Translations under genes and position numbers: made by a program | Part shown: piece by piece, positions 42,692-52,258 of the stretch | Layout: each line of letters opens with the position of its first letter | Position numbering within the stretch: position 1 is the first letter of the stretch | Source of the DNA: Terrimonas_A sp051954695 | GTDB lineage: Bacteria; Bacteroidota; Bacteroidia; Chitinophagales; Chitinophagaceae | Direction: 5' to 3' | Assembly: GCA_051954695.1 (NCBI GenBank) | Contig: JBQCHL010000007.1 | Location: 1-64,000, forward strand | Length of the DNA stretch: 64,000 nt | Notes under the pieces: generated by a model | Database searches by the model: none | What the model was told of the DNA's origin: nothing | The model's input: only the letters and a program-made list of their open reading frames with translations

Positions 42692-43600
42692 TTAAAAGGT
42701 TTTTCTATAAGCACTGGGGGTTATTCCAGCATGATTCTTGAAGAATTTACTGAAAAAAAACTGATCACTGAAAAACAATTCTTCTGAGACCTGAGCGACA
42801 GACAAAGATAAATCGCTTAATAATACCTTAGCTTCCATCATCACCATTTCATCGATGAACTCACCTGCTGTTTTCCCCGACACTTCCTTCACTGTTTGTG
42901 ATAAGTATTTCGGTGTCACGAATAGATGATCTGCGTAAAATTGAAGGCTTCTTTCCTTCCTGGTGTGTTCAGGAAGTAATTTCAAAAACCTTTTTACGAG
43001 GTCTTCTTTCCGTGTAAGCTTGATTTTTTCTTCCGCATGATACTTACGGTGGAGCGATGCCAGTTCAAACAGGAAGGCAATAAAATGATGCCTTACCACT
43101 TCATCCTGGTATTCTCCGGCAGCACCGGCAGATTGATTCTTTTTGTGTAAAAGGGCGATCAATTCCATCAGTTCATCTGCCTCTGCCTGCTCCAGTCCCA
43201 GATGGGGACTGCCGCTTGCGGCAAAAAAATCAAAAGCCCCGTAATATTTCTTGGGGATGCTGGATTGCATCAGAAAATCGGGGGTGAACATTACACCTGT
43301 AAGCGAGCAGCCATCCTCGGCGCCGATAAACTGGCGGACCGTATTGGGGCCAATCACCAGCAGATCATTTTTCTGCAGGTGATAATCGAACAGGTTAAGT
43401 TTTATATGAAGGGAAGATTCAGTAACAATAAAAATAAAAAAAGCGTCTGCCCGGAAAGGGTACCGGATATGACCATCCTGCTTTTTTGCCGACTTTGAAA
43501 ATACATGCAGCCCGCTTTGCTGGGGACCTTCACCTGCTATTTTCAAAAGATCGCTGAGCGTAAGATGCTTTATAACAGTATTTCTCACTACTTCAGGCAT
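42692..43600 (-). CDS. AraC-family transcriptional regulator
   Basis: A 302-residue regulator. The N-terminal part (about 15-170) is a cupin-like ligand or sensor domain; the C-terminal 100 residues hold two helix-turn-helix motifs (HLFVTPKYLSQTVKEVSGK and VAQVSEELFFSDQFFFSKFF) ending in AGITPSAYRK, the AraC signature. It is upstream of spt on the same strand with 160 bp between. A tandem operator lies in that gap, so it may control the lipid operon. The inducer is unknown. Confidence 0.93.
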   Translation of the reverse strand: MPEVVRNTVIKHLTLSDLLKIAGEGPQQSGLHVFSKSAKKQDGHIRYPFRADAFFIFIVTESSLHIKLNLFDYHLQKNDLLVIGPNTVRQFIGAEDGCSLTGVMFTPDFLMQSSIPKKYYGAFDFFAASGSPHLGLEQAEADELMELIALLHKKNQSAGAAGEYQDEVVRHHFIAFLFELASLHRKYHAEEKIKLTRKEDLVKRFLKLLPEHTRKERSLQFYADHLFVTPKYLSQTVKEVSGKTAGEFIDEMVMMEAKVLLSDLSLSVAQVSEELFFSDQFFFSKFFKNHAGITPSAYRKTF

Positions 43601-44059
43601 TGGATGGTGGTCGGTTTATAAAATTTTTTCAGAGTTAACTTCCTAATCCGGTACGGTCAGCGGCTTTGATCAACAATCTTAGTCATTGAAATGTTTATCC
43701 GCCAACACTGCGTTCCTGGTTCTCACGGCCGGTATTAAAGGTGTTTCCCTGGCAGCCCATTTACGGTGCTTATCAGACAGCATCTAACTATCCATAAAGG
43801 TATCATTGTCATACCCCCAGGATAATAAATTTCATACAAAGATAACAGGCTTTATGATATGGCTGTCTAATCCAGGCTGTAATCTACCCCTGAAAAACGG
43901 TATTTGACCGGGTTTTATTGAAATTTGTACTGTCAAAATGCCCGCAAAACCAGACATATACTGATTAAAATATATACAAATATTTGATTAGGATCATCAG
44001 GTTTTTTCTTTTCCCCAGTTGTTAATAACTCCAAATCCACAGTGCAAAAGCCTATTTGG
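43601..44059. other. Intergenic region without recognised gene
   Basis: About 460 bp between the AraC gene start and the parE promoter. I see no conserved frame, tRNA or long hairpin; the short open frames here overlap the parE 5' end in antisense or have no support. It probably holds the AraC-gene promoter. Confidence 0.5.
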
Positions 44060-44067
44060 TATATTTG
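44060..44067 (+). promoter_or_regulatory. Candidate -7 box of parE
   Basis: TATATTTG matches TAnnTTTG fully and lies 60 bp before the parE ATG. Confidence 0.45.
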
Positions 44068-44127
44068 CCCGATTGGGAATCCGGGAAAAACCGAGGTAAC
44101 CTCCTGGATTAAAACCATATAGAACTG

Positions 44128-46035
44128 ATGGCAAAAGAAAAAGAAACAAATCTCTTCGATTATACAGAAGATAGTATTAAAAGTCTTGACTGGAAAGAGC
44201 ATATCCGGCTCCGCCCCGGTATGTATATCGGTAAACTGGGCGATGGCTCTTCCCCCGACGATGGTATTTATGTGCTGGTAAAAGAAGTGCTGGACAACTG
44301 TATCGATGAATACACCATGGGGTACGGCAAAACCGTCGAACTAACCATTGAAGGCAAACAGGTAACGATCCGCGATTATGGCCGTGGCATTCCCCTGGGT
44401 AAAGTGGTCGATGTGGTAAGCAAGATCAATACGGGCGCCAAATATGACAGCAAAGCCTTCCAGAAATCAGTAGGTCTTAACGGTGTGGGTACCAAAGCCG
44501 TGAACGCCCTCAGCAATTACTTTAAAGTAACGGCTGTCCGTGAAGGAAAAGAAAAGACAGCCGAATTTGAAAGGGGCGTGCTGGTAAAAGAACACAAAGA
44601 AGCTAAAAGCGGCGAGCAGAATGGTACACTTGTTACTTTTATCCCCGATGATACGGTTTTCCGCCAGTTTAAATTCCATTACGAATTCCTGGAAAACCAG
44701 ATATGGAACTATTGCTTCCTGAATGCAGGATTGAAGATCATCTTCAATGGCAAGACCTATGTAAGTAAGAATGGCTTGCTTGATCTGCTGCAGCGCAAAA
44801 CGAATGAAGATGAGATCCGCTATCCCATCATTCATCTCAAGGGCGATGATATTGAAGTGGCTATTACACACAACAATGATTATGGTGAAGACATTCACAG
44901 TTTTGTAAATGGTCAGCACACCACCCAGGGAGGTACACACCAGCAAGCATTCCGCGAAGCATATGTAAAAACGATCCGTGAGTTTTTCAAGAAGGACTAT
45001 GATGCATCTGATATCCGCACCGGCATTGTAGCAGCAGTAGCAGTAAGGGTAGTGGAACCTGTGTTTGAATCACAGACCAAGACTAAACTCGGCTCAGTGA
45101 ACGTGGATGTGAACGGTCCTTCAATGAAACAATTCGTGAATGATTTCCTGGCCAAAGAGCTGGACAATTTTCTTCACAAGAACGGCGCAATCGCCGATGG
45201 CTTGAAGAAAAGGATCGAACAAAGCGAACGCGAGCGCAAAGAAATGGCCGGTATAAAAAAGCTGGCCAATGAAAGAGCCAAGAAAGCCAACCTTCATAAT
45301 AAGAAGCTGCGCGATTGCCGTGTTCACTACAATGATGAACCGCCTTCCAAAGGAAAAGAAGAATATATTGCAAGGCAGCAGGAGACAACCATTTTTATTA
45401 CGGAAGGGGATAGCGCCAGTGGTTCCATCACCAAATCGCGCAACGTGGACACACAGGCTGTATTCAGTTTGCGTGGCAAGCCACTCAATAGTTTTGGATT
45501 GACCAAAAAAGTGGTGTATGAGAACGAAGAGTTCAACCTCTTGCAGCATGCATTGAATATAGAAGAAGGCATGGAAGGATTGCGGTTCAACAATATCGTG
45601 ATCGCTACTGATGCCGACGTGGATGGCATGCATATCCGTTTGCTGCTGATGACCTTTTTCCTCCAGTTTTTCCCCGACCTGGTAAAACATGAAAAAGTGT
45701 ATGTGCTGGAAACTCCACTGTTCCGTGTAAGAAATAAACAGGAAACTATTTACTGCTATGATGAAGCAGAGAAGCAGGCAGCTATCCGCAAACTGAGCGG
45801 CAAACCGGAGATCACCCGATTCAAAGGGTTGGGCGAGATAAGCCCGGATGAATTTGCACGTTTTATCGGTGCTGATATGCGTAAGCAATTGATGCGATTG
45901 GAGCAGGGAGATCATATTCAGCAATTGCTGGAGTATTATATGGGTAAGAATACCATGGACCGCCAGGAATTTATTATCAATAACCTGAAGGTTGAAATGG
46001 ATAAAGTGGATGAAGCAGAAGTAGTGGAGAAATAA
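44128..46035 (+). CDS. parE: DNA topoisomerase IV subunit B
   Basis: A 635-residue GyrB/ParE-type protein. The GHKL ATPase has EVLDNCIDEY and DYGRGIPLGK near residues 50-95 and VGLNGVGTKAVNAL; the TOPRIM part has TEGDSASGS and ATDADVDGMHIRLLL; the C-terminal KGLGEISPDE is conserved. It lacks the extra domain of gyrase B and pairs with the GyrA/ParC-type gene 2.1 kb downstream, so topoisomerase IV is preferred over gyrase. It unlinks daughter chromosomes. Confidence 0.92.
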   Translation: MAKEKETNLFDYTEDSIKSLDWKEHIRLRPGMYIGKLGDGSSPDDGIYVLVKEVLDNCIDEYTMGYGKTVELTIEGKQVTIRDYGRGIPLGKVVDVVSKINTGAKYDSKAFQKSVGLNGVGTKAVNALSNYFKVTAVREGKEKTAEFERGVLVKEHKEAKSGEQNGTLVTFIPDDTVFRQFKFHYEFLENQIWNYCFLNAGLKIIFNGKTYVSKNGLLDLLQRKTNEDEIRYPIIHLKGDDIEVAITHNNDYGEDIHSFVNGQHTTQGGTHQQAFREAYVKTIREFFKKDYDASDIRTGIVAAVAVRVVEPVFESQTKTKLGSVNVDVNGPSMKQFVNDFLAKELDNFLHKNGAIADGLKKRIEQSERERKEMAGIKKLANERAKKANLHNKKLRDCRVHYNDEPPSKGKEEYIARQQETTIFITEGDSASGSITKSRNVDTQAVFSLRGKPLNSFGLTKKVVYENEEFNLLQHALNIEEGMEGLRFNNIVIATDADVDGMHIRLLLMTFFLQFFPDLVKHEKVYVLETPLFRVRNKQETIYCYDEAEKQAAIRKLSGKPEITRFKGLGEISPDEFARFIGADMRKQLMRLEQGDHIQQLLEYYMGKNTMDRQEFIINNLKVEMDKVDEAEVVEK

Positions 46036-46080
46036 TCATTAAAGGCTTAAACCTTTTAAACTCTTTTTAAACGAATCAGC

Positions 46081-46812
46081 TTGACAAAACTTAATCTGAT
46101 AAGAAAATCCAAGGCACTTTTCATGAAATGGAATCTGCATGGGATTGTCGGGCCTTTTACCGGTGCCATGCAGAATGGCGTGTACATGTCCAAACTCAGT
46201 AAATGGAGAAAGGACCATCCGGTAAACGGATATAATGACTGGTACCAGGGGAATTGGGATTATAACCGCCGCGTATTGCTTTATGAAGCTGTCAGCAAGC
46301 AGGAGCATTTGCAAAATGCCGCTATTGATTATTTCGAGTTTGGCGTTAGCGGAGGATATTCTTTCCGCTGGTGGGTAGCTCATAACCAACATGCCGATTC
46401 AAGGTTTTATGGCTTCGATACATTTGAAGGATTGCCGGAAAACTTTGGCCCATTCGGAAAAGGCTCTATGGCCGCTGCACTGGAATCGTTGAATATAACA
46501 GATCCCCGTGCCACTTTTTATAAAGGTCTTTTCCAGGATACGCTGGTTCCTTTCCTGGAACAGTATAAAAGCACGCGCCGCAAACTGATCCACCTGGATG
46601 CTGATCTGTTCAGTGCTACCATTTTCAGTTTGTCGCAATTATACCGCTTTCTGAATGATGGCGATATTCTTTTGTTTGACGAGTTTGCCGTACCCAAACA
46701 TGAATTCATGGCTTTCCAGATATTTACGGAAAGTTTTTATGTGGATTATGAAGTGATAGGTGCTGCGAATAACTATTTATTCCTGGCTGTTAAAATAAAA
46801 AAGACAGCCTGA
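46081..46812 (+). CDS. TylF/MycF-like class I methyltransferase
   Basis: Up to 243 residues. The frame opens with a TTG at 46081; an ATG at 46123 (MKWNLHGIVGP) is an alternative. FEFGVSGGYSFRWWVAHN is the SAM-binding loop, GFDTFEGLPE the acidic-loop strand, and HLDADLFSATIFSL plus LFDEF the metal and catalytic region of the TylF/MycF/NovP O-methyltransferase group. No antibiotic pathway lies nearby, so the substrate is unknown. It begins 45 bp after parE on the same strand, probably in one transcript. Confidence 0.84.
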   Translation: MTKLNLIRKSKALFMKWNLHGIVGPFTGAMQNGVYMSKLSKWRKDHPVNGYNDWYQGNWDYNRRVLLYEAVSKQEHLQNAAIDYFEFGVSGGYSFRWWVAHNQHADSRFYGFDTFEGLPENFGPFGKGSMAAALESLNITDPRATFYKGLFQDTLVPFLEQYKSTRRKLIHLDADLFSATIFSLSQLYRFLNDGDILLFDEFAVPKHEFMAFQIFTESFYVDYEVIGAANNYLFLAVKIKKTA

Positions 46813-46852
46813 CCATTATCAAGAACTGTTTTACTAAATCTAATTTCCCGAT

Positions 46853-47704
46853 ATGATACACATTGTATTTAATTACGTAGAAGTTGAACTGATGCAAAAC
46901 GTGATCGCTCTCGATGAAACCCTTGCCGGAGATGCGATACTGATAAGAGATGATTTTGCTGTTGGCCCTCTTGCAGGGCTCGATACAGAAGAAGGATGGA
47001 ATGCACGGCTGGAATGGTGGAAAGAGATATCCCAGGGTTCTCCTTATGGAAATGACCTTGTAGGAAGCTTTGACGACAGGCAAACTGTGCAGGAGATAAA
47101 AAAACGACTGGATGAAAACACAGAAGAACAGGTATGGATATGGATGGGACAGAACCAGCATGATGTAACCGGCTATTACTGGCTGATGCCTCAACTGAGG
47201 GAATACCAGGGCAGGGTAATGGTGTTGTATATGAACAATCTTCCTTTCATCAACGAAAAAGGACAGATATTCTATCCATCCTGGCTGCATGAGATACAAC
47301 CGAAAGAATTCCTGAAAGCAAAAAAGCTGGCACGCCCTGTTACCCTGAGCGAGTTTGAAGTAGACCCTGATGAATGGAAAAGGCTCGCGGATGAGAATGC
47401 CGTGGTGCGTATGCTGGAAGGCGGTAAAAAAATAGCCAGTAAAGGAGAAGATTTTTACGACAACGAGATCATTAAAAACCTGACCAGCGAATGGCAGAAA
47501 GCCAATCGCGTGCTCACGAATACACTCAACCGGATGAAGATCAAAACCGGTGATATATTCGTGATGTGGCGCATGCGCAATCTTATCAACCAGGGCAGGA
47601 TAGAGGTGACAGGTGATGCCAACAAAGGCTGGAAAGACTTTGATGTGAAACTGCCCGGCGCTTCAAAAGCTGAAACAACGGCTGCAACTGCCGCTACTGC
47701 GTAA
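46853..47704 (+). CDS. DUF1835/DUF3658 protein
   Basis: A 283-residue cytosolic protein. MIHIVFNYVEVELMQNVIA followed by LIRDDFAVGPLAGLD and then WWKEI fits the DUF1835 domain (about 1-125); the C-terminal half (about 160-270, NRVLTNTLNRMKIKTGDIFVMWRMRNLINQGR) fits DUF3658. No catalytic role is known. It starts 40 bp after the methyltransferase gene and ends 6 bp before a VOC gene on the same strand. Confidence 0.85.
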   Translation: MIHIVFNYVEVELMQNVIALDETLAGDAILIRDDFAVGPLAGLDTEEGWNARLEWWKEISQGSPYGNDLVGSFDDRQTVQEIKKRLDENTEEQVWIWMGQNQHDVTGYYWLMPQLREYQGRVMVLYMNNLPFINEKGQIFYPSWLHEIQPKEFLKAKKLARPVTLSEFEVDPDEWKRLADENAVVRMLEGGKKIASKGEDFYDNEIIKNLTSEWQKANRVLTNTLNRMKIKTGDIFVMWRMRNLINQGRIEVTGDANKGWKDFDVKLPGASKAETTAATAATA

Positions 47705-47710
47705 TCCCAC

Positions 47711-48097
47711 ATGAACATTAAAGCTATCCACCATATTGCCATCCTCACAGATGATTATGAAAAAAGCAAAGCATTTTATACTGAAGTGCTCGGCTTTACG
47801 ATCATCAGTGAAACGTACAGGGCTGAAAGACGATCCTATAAGCTTGACCTTGCCATTAATGGCCTGTACCAGGTAGAGCTTTTTTCTTTTCCGGATTACC
47901 GTGAGCGGGCTTCTTACCCTGAAGCAAAAGGATTGAGGCATCTTGCTTTTTTGACAGATGACGTGGAAAGCGCAGCAAAAGAACTGAAAGAAAAAGGAGT
48001 GGAGGTTCAGGAAATCAGAACAGATGAGTTGACAGGGAAAAGATTTGTATTCTTTTATGACCCGAATGGACAGCCGCTGGAATTATACGAAGGATAA
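47711..48097 (+). CDS. Glyoxalase-like VOC family protein
   Basis: A 128-residue protein with two beta-alpha-beta-beta-beta modules: IHHIAILTDDYEKSKAFYTEVLGF and LRHLAFLTDDVESAAKELKEKG, ending FFYDPNGQPLELYE. Metal ligands His7-type and Glu near the C-terminus are present, matching the small YaeR/GloA2-type glyoxalase group. The substrate is unknown; the position 41 bp before parC and after DUF1835 gives no hint. Confidence 0.9.
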   Translation: MNIKAIHHIAILTDDYEKSKAFYTEVLGFTIISETYRAERRSYKLDLAINGLYQVELFSFPDYRERASYPEAKGLRHLAFLTDDVESAAKELKEKGVEVQEIRTDELTGKRFVFFYDPNGQPLELYEG

Positions 48098-48137
48098 TAA
48101 AACACTAACATACAAAGAACATAACAACCTAAGATAG

Positions 48138-50654
48138 ATGAGTGCAGCAAAGAACAAATTATCGGATGTACAAAACAATGACAGCGGTTTGCATGGCCAG
48201 TATAAAACCTGGTTTCTCGATTACGCCTCTTATGTAATACTGGAAAGGGCCGTACCTGCTGTAGAAGATGGTTTGAAACCGGTGCAACGCCGCATCCTTC
48301 ATGCAATGAAGGAAATGGACGATGGCCGTTTCAATAAAGTAGCTAATATCATCGGCCAGGCCATGCAGTATCACCCGCATGGTGATGCTTCTATCGGTGA
48401 TGCACTGGTGAATATGGGACAGAAAGACCTGCTGATCGAAACCCAGGGTAACTGGGGTGATATCAGAACAGGAATGGAAGCGGCTGCTCCGCGTTATATA
48501 GAAGCCCGCCTCAGCAAGTTTGCACTGGAAGTGGCATTCAATGCCAAAACCACCGAATGGCAACTAAGCTATGATGGCCGCAAGAATGAGCCTGTTACTT
48601 TACCGATGAAATTCCCGCTGGTACTGGCGCAGGGTGCTGATGGTATCGCAGTAGGGCTTTCAACCAAAATATTGCCGCACAACTTCTGCGAGCTGATCGA
48701 TGCTTCCATCAAATACCTGCGCGGAAAGAAATTTGAACTGTATCCCGATTTTCAAACCGGCGGTATGGTTGACGTGGCAGAGTATAACCAGGGAAAAAGA
48801 GGAGGGAAAGTAAAAGTAAGAGCGCATATCGAAGAAGTGGATAAGAAAACCCTGGCGATAAAAAGTGTGCCTTATGGAGTGACCACCTCCCAGTTGATCG
48901 AATCAATTGTAAAAGCCAATGACCAGGGAAAGATCAAGATCAAGAAAGTAACTGATTATACCGGTGCCGACGTTGATATCCATGTTGATCTTGCACCCGG
49001 CATTTCATCTGATATTACCATTGATGCGCTGTACAAGTTCACCGATTGCGAAATCTCTATTTCTCCCAATACCTGTGTGATCGTTGGGATGAAGCCTGAA
49101 TTCCTCGGCGTGCAAGACCTGTTGAAACTTTCCACAGACCGGACAAAGGACCTGCTGGAAATGGAGTTGAAGATCAAACTGAATGAACTGCAGGAAAAAT
49201 GGCATTACACTTCACTGGAAAAAATCTTCTTTGAAGAAAAAATCTATAAAGAACTTGAGAAGAAGCATGATACATGGGATAAAGTGATCGATGCGATCGA
49301 CAAGGCTTTTGTTCCCTTCAAAAAACAATTGAAAAGAGAGATCACGCGGGAGGATATTCTTAAGCTGACAGAAAAGCCTGTACGCCGTATCTACAGGCTG
49401 GATATTGATGAACTGAATGCACAGATCAAAGGATTGGAAGCAGATATCAAACAGGTAAAACACGATCTGGCCAACCTGGTTGATTTCGCTGTAGCGTATT
49501 ACGAGAACCTGCTGAAGAAATATGGTAAGGGCCGCGAAAGGAAAACAGAGATCAAACAGTTTGAAGTAATCGAGGCCAAGCAAGTGGCTATTGCCAATAC
49601 CAAACTGTACGTGAACCGCGAAGAGGGCTTTATCGGCACAGGGTTGAAAAAAGATGAATACCTGTTTGACTGTTCCGACCTGGATGATATCATCGCTTTC
49701 ACAAAGCGCGGCATCATGAAAGTGGTAAAAGTGCATGACAAGGTTTTCATAGGAAAAGACATCCTGCATGTGGCTGTGTTCCAGAAGAACGATGAACGCA
49801 CTACCTATAATATGATTTATGCCGATGGAAAAGGTGGCATGAGCTATGCAAAACGCTTTAATGTAACCGGTACTACCCGTGATAAGGAATATGATCTTAC
49901 ACGTGGGGATGATAAAAGTAAAGTGCATTACCTGAGCGTAAATCCCAATGGAGAAGCAGAAGTGGTGAAGATCACGCTTACTCCCGGCAGTTCTGCACGC
50001 ATCAAGGAATTCGATTTTTATTTCGAAGAGTTGGCGATCAAGAACCGCAACAGCATGGGTAACCAGGTAACCAAATACCCGATCAAATCTGTCAAGTTCA
50101 AGGAAGCCGGCCGCGCTACGCTCAGCGGAAAGAAATTATGGTTTGATGATAAGTTTGGAAGGCTCAGCACAGAAGAGAAAGGCCTTTTCCTCGGAAGCTT
50201 TGAAGCCGAAGACCAGATACTTGTCGTTTACCGCGATGGCTACTACGAGATCACTGACCAGGAGTTAACTCAAAGACTGGATGCAGAAAATATCATCCTG
50301 ATCGAAAAATTCAACCCGGAGAAAATCATTTCCGCTGTGTACCTGGATAAAAAGAATTTACAGTTCAACGTAAAACGTTTTAAGATTGAGACCACAACAT
50401 TGAAGAATAAATTCTTCTTTATTAAGGAAGGTGATGGCAATTACGTGGAAGCTGTATCTACCGAACAGGAGCCGGTGCTTGCTGTGCAAACAGGCAGGGG
50501 GGAGCAGATACGCAAGGCCAAGTTTAAAATAACCAAGGTAACTGAAGTATCAGGTTGGAAAACTGTAGGAACCAAACTGTTCGATTTCAGCAAGAGTGTG
50601 CAGATGGAATGGGTGAAATCGAAAACAGATAATAACCAGCCGGAATTATTTTAA
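48138..50654 (+). CDS. parC: DNA topoisomerase IV subunit A
   Basis: An 838-residue GyrA/ParC-type protein. The winged-helix part has RILHAMKEM and QYHPHGDASIGDALVNM; Tyr120 in AAPRYIEAR is the catalytic tyrosine. A long coiled-coil tower (about 370-480) precedes a C-terminal beta-pinwheel with degenerate repeats, so it lacks a clean GyrA box; this favours ParC, matching ParE upstream. It ends 6 bp before a convergent gene. Confidence 0.93.
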   Translation: MSAAKNKLSDVQNNDSGLHGQYKTWFLDYASYVILERAVPAVEDGLKPVQRRILHAMKEMDDGRFNKVANIIGQAMQYHPHGDASIGDALVNMGQKDLLIETQGNWGDIRTGMEAAAPRYIEARLSKFALEVAFNAKTTEWQLSYDGRKNEPVTLPMKFPLVLAQGADGIAVGLSTKILPHNFCELIDASIKYLRGKKFELYPDFQTGGMVDVAEYNQGKRGGKVKVRAHIEEVDKKTLAIKSVPYGVTTSQLIESIVKANDQGKIKIKKVTDYTGADVDIHVDLAPGISSDITIDALYKFTDCEISISPNTCVIVGMKPEFLGVQDLLKLSTDRTKDLLEMELKIKLNELQEKWHYTSLEKIFFEEKIYKELEKKHDTWDKVIDAIDKAFVPFKKQLKREITREDILKLTEKPVRRIYRLDIDELNAQIKGLEADIKQVKHDLANLVDFAVAYYENLLKKYGKGRERKTEIKQFEVIEAKQVAIANTKLYVNREEGFIGTGLKKDEYLFDCSDLDDIIAFTKRGIMKVVKVHDKVFIGKDILHVAVFQKNDERTTYNMIYADGKGGMSYAKRFNVTGTTRDKEYDLTRGDDKSKVHYLSVNPNGEAEVVKITLTPGSSARIKEFDFYFEELAIKNRNSMGNQVTKYPIKSVKFKEAGRATLSGKKLWFDDKFGRLSTEEKGLFLGSFEAEDQILVVYRDGYYEITDQELTQRLDAENIILIEKFNPEKIISAVYLDKKNLQFNVKRFKIETTTLKNKFFFIKEGDGNYVEAVSTEQEPVLAVQTGRGEQIRKAKFKITKVTEVSGWKTVGTKLFDFSKSVQMEWVKSKTDNNQPELF

Positions 50655-50660
50655 GACCGG

Positions 50661-51584
50661 CTATTTCCGCTTTCGCCGTATCCGTATTGTTGCATTTTTT
50701 TCCAGGCTGCTCGATAACCGGATCTCATATTGCTTCTCTCCATCAGAAACGATCATCAATGCTGTATTGGGAGGAATGGAGCCAAGGTTATCTGCAAACA
50801 TGCTCAATTCATTTACCTCCTTTGTAGTATCAAGCGCCAGGTTAAAATGAATGGAACGTGTGCTCAGCCGCTGCGAGAAAGCGAGCAACTGATTATTGAA
50901 GAAAACGGAAATGGAGTCGCCGTCTATTTCGCCATTATCATAAAAATCTACTTTGATGGAATCCGAATTCACTTCTATTTCGGAAGCCAGCACTGATTCT
51001 CTTTTCTTGAATTCGTCTTCTACCACGTAGTTCACTACTTTGCGCTGCTGAATGTTCACTGCCTGTAAAGTGTCGGAAGCAGATGGCGTCCATACCTGGT
51101 AAGTCTCTTTATATTCACGGATAGCTCTCAGCACAGAGTCCTTTTGACTCGCATCTTCATTCAACGAAAGATTGAAATTGATATCAAAGCAGGTATACCT
51201 GTTTTCCGGTAATCCCACAAAAGCCCCTACAAGGTTAGATCCAGCCTTTGCAGCCCTGAGGCTGGCACGAAGGTTCATGATACAGTCGATCTCCATGTTG
51301 TTGTTGGAACCGAAATATGTGACAGGGATATTATAAAGGTTCAGTTCGCGGTTGGAAGCATTGTAATTACCTTTTACCTGAACACTGCGATAAGTATTTT
51401 TAAAATAATAGTTCAGTACACCTTTTACATACCCTTTCTCTGGCTGCAGGATCATTTCCACCAGGTAATTGCTGGCCGAGCCCTTGATCTTCACATTTCC
51501 GTATCCATACCAATATCCAAAAACAGATTGTCCATACCCTTGAATGGCAAAGAAGACAGCAATAAGTAGGAAGAGTTTTTTCAT
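50661..51584 (-). CDS. Exported protein of unknown function
   Basis: About 307 residues. I place the start at 51584 since MKKLFLLIAVFFAIQGYGQ is a clean signal peptide; an upstream TTG at 51602 adds nothing. The body (VFGYWYGYGNVKIKGSASNYLVEMIL, KGNYNASNRELNLYN, DKVDFYDNGEIDGDSISVF-type turn) is beta-rich, with an FYDNGEIDGDSIS stretch that resembles a calcium loop. I recognise no family with certainty. It is convergent with parC. Confidence 0.72.
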   Translation of the reverse strand: MKKLFLLIAVFFAIQGYGQSVFGYWYGYGNVKIKGSASNYLVEMILQPEKGYVKGVLNYYFKNTYRSVQVKGNYNASNRELNLYNIPVTYFGSNNNMEIDCIMNLRASLRAAKAGSNLVGAFVGLPENRYTCFDINFNLSLNEDASQKDSVLRAIREYKETYQVWTPSASDTLQAVNIQQRKVVNYVVEDEFKKRESVLASEIEVNSDSIKVDFYDNGEIDGDSISVFFNNQLLAFSQRLSTRSIHFNLALDTTKEVNELSMFADNLGSIPPNTALMIVSDGEKQYEIRLSSSLEKNATIRIRRKRK

Positions 51585-51621
51585 GTTGGTTTGGTTTGTC
51601 AAAAATCGTGCTAGGTAAACC

Positions 51622-51656
51622 AGTCAGGAGTCTTTAGTCATAAGCCGATAGTCAGG
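51622..51656 (+). repeat. Dispersed ~35-bp repeat, copy 2
   Basis: Plus strand GTCAGGAGTCTTTAGTC then CCGATAG, in the intergenic region before the exported protein gene and after smpB. About 30 of 36 columns match copy 1 at 998-1033. Confidence 0.6.
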
Positions 51657-51764
51657 TCTGTCAATAAGCATGAACCGGTTTTGCACTATCGGAATGATTT
51701 TACTGATTTTATTAGTTTTGCTTCCAACTCCTGAGCAAGACTCGCAACTCAGAGCTGGCCCTGC

Positions 51765-52202
51765 TTACCGAAGGTACCGCTTCATTTCTCTTTCCACATC
51801 CTTCTGCTTGATGCTTTCACGCTTATCATGCAGTTTTTTACCCTTAGCCAGCCCGATTTCTATTTTGACCAGGTTTTTATCGTTGAAATAGATACGCAGG
51901 GGAACGATGGTATAGCCCTTTTCCTTCAGTTTAGCCTCAATTTTCCGGATCTCTTTCTTCTGAAGCAGCAGTTTCCTGTCGCGCAGGGGATCGTGGTTAT
52001 TGAGATTGCCATGCGAATATTCTGCAATATGTAAGGATTTAACCCATATTTCCCCCTGGTGAAGCAGGCAATAGCTATCATTAAAGCTGACTTTTCCGCT
52101 ACGGATCGATTTCACTTCCGTTCCAAGCAATACCATACCTGCTTCATATTTTGCATCAATGAAGTATTCATGATAAGCCGATCTGTTTCTCATTTCTGCC
52201 AT
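51765..52202 (-). CDS. smpB: SsrA-binding protein SmpB
   Basis: About 145 residues. The family core is clear: FIDAKYEAGMVLLGTEVKSIR, then NLNNHDPLRDRKLLLQKKEI and a basic tail KGKKLHDKRESIKQKDVEREM. SmpB carries tmRNA to stalled ribosomes. The start is at 52202 (MAEMRNRSAYHEYF) or at the next Met, 52193; a longer frame to 52223 overlaps the accD terminator. No ssrA gene is visible in the window. Confidence 0.95.
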   Translation of the reverse strand: MAEMRNRSAYHEYFIDAKYEAGMVLLGTEVKSIRSGKVSFNDSYCLLHQGEIWVKSLHIAEYSHGNLNNHDPLRDRKLLLQKKEIRKIEAKLKEKGYTIVPLRIYFNDKNLVKIEIGLAKGKKLHDKRESIKQKDVEREMKRYLR

Positions 52203-52205
52203 GCA

Positions 52206-52235
52206 CAAAAAAATAAGAGGCAAAAATACCTCTTA
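52206..52235 (-). terminator. Rho-independent terminator of accD
   Basis: TAAGAGG (52214-52220) pairs with 52229-52235 (CCTCTTA); reading leftward it is followed by a T-tract (52206-52213). It ends 3 bp before the smpB start codon. Confidence 0.8.
52221..52228 (-). promoter_or_regulatory. Candidate smpB -7 box inside the terminator loop
   Basis: Minus strand TATTTTTG matches TAnnTTTG and fills the 8-nt loop of the accD terminator, 18 bp before the smpB ATG. Confidence 0.45.
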
Positions 52236-52258
52236 GCCGTCATATTTAGGGGATGATA

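Noticed and set aside
45121..45924. 267-codon open frame antisense to parE
   Set aside because: It lies fully opposite a well-supported topoisomerase gene, has no family motif and has Cys/His-rich, low-quality protein composition.
49212..49928. 238-codon open frame antisense to parC
   Set aside because: Antisense to a conserved gene, with phase and composition typical of a shadow of the real frame.
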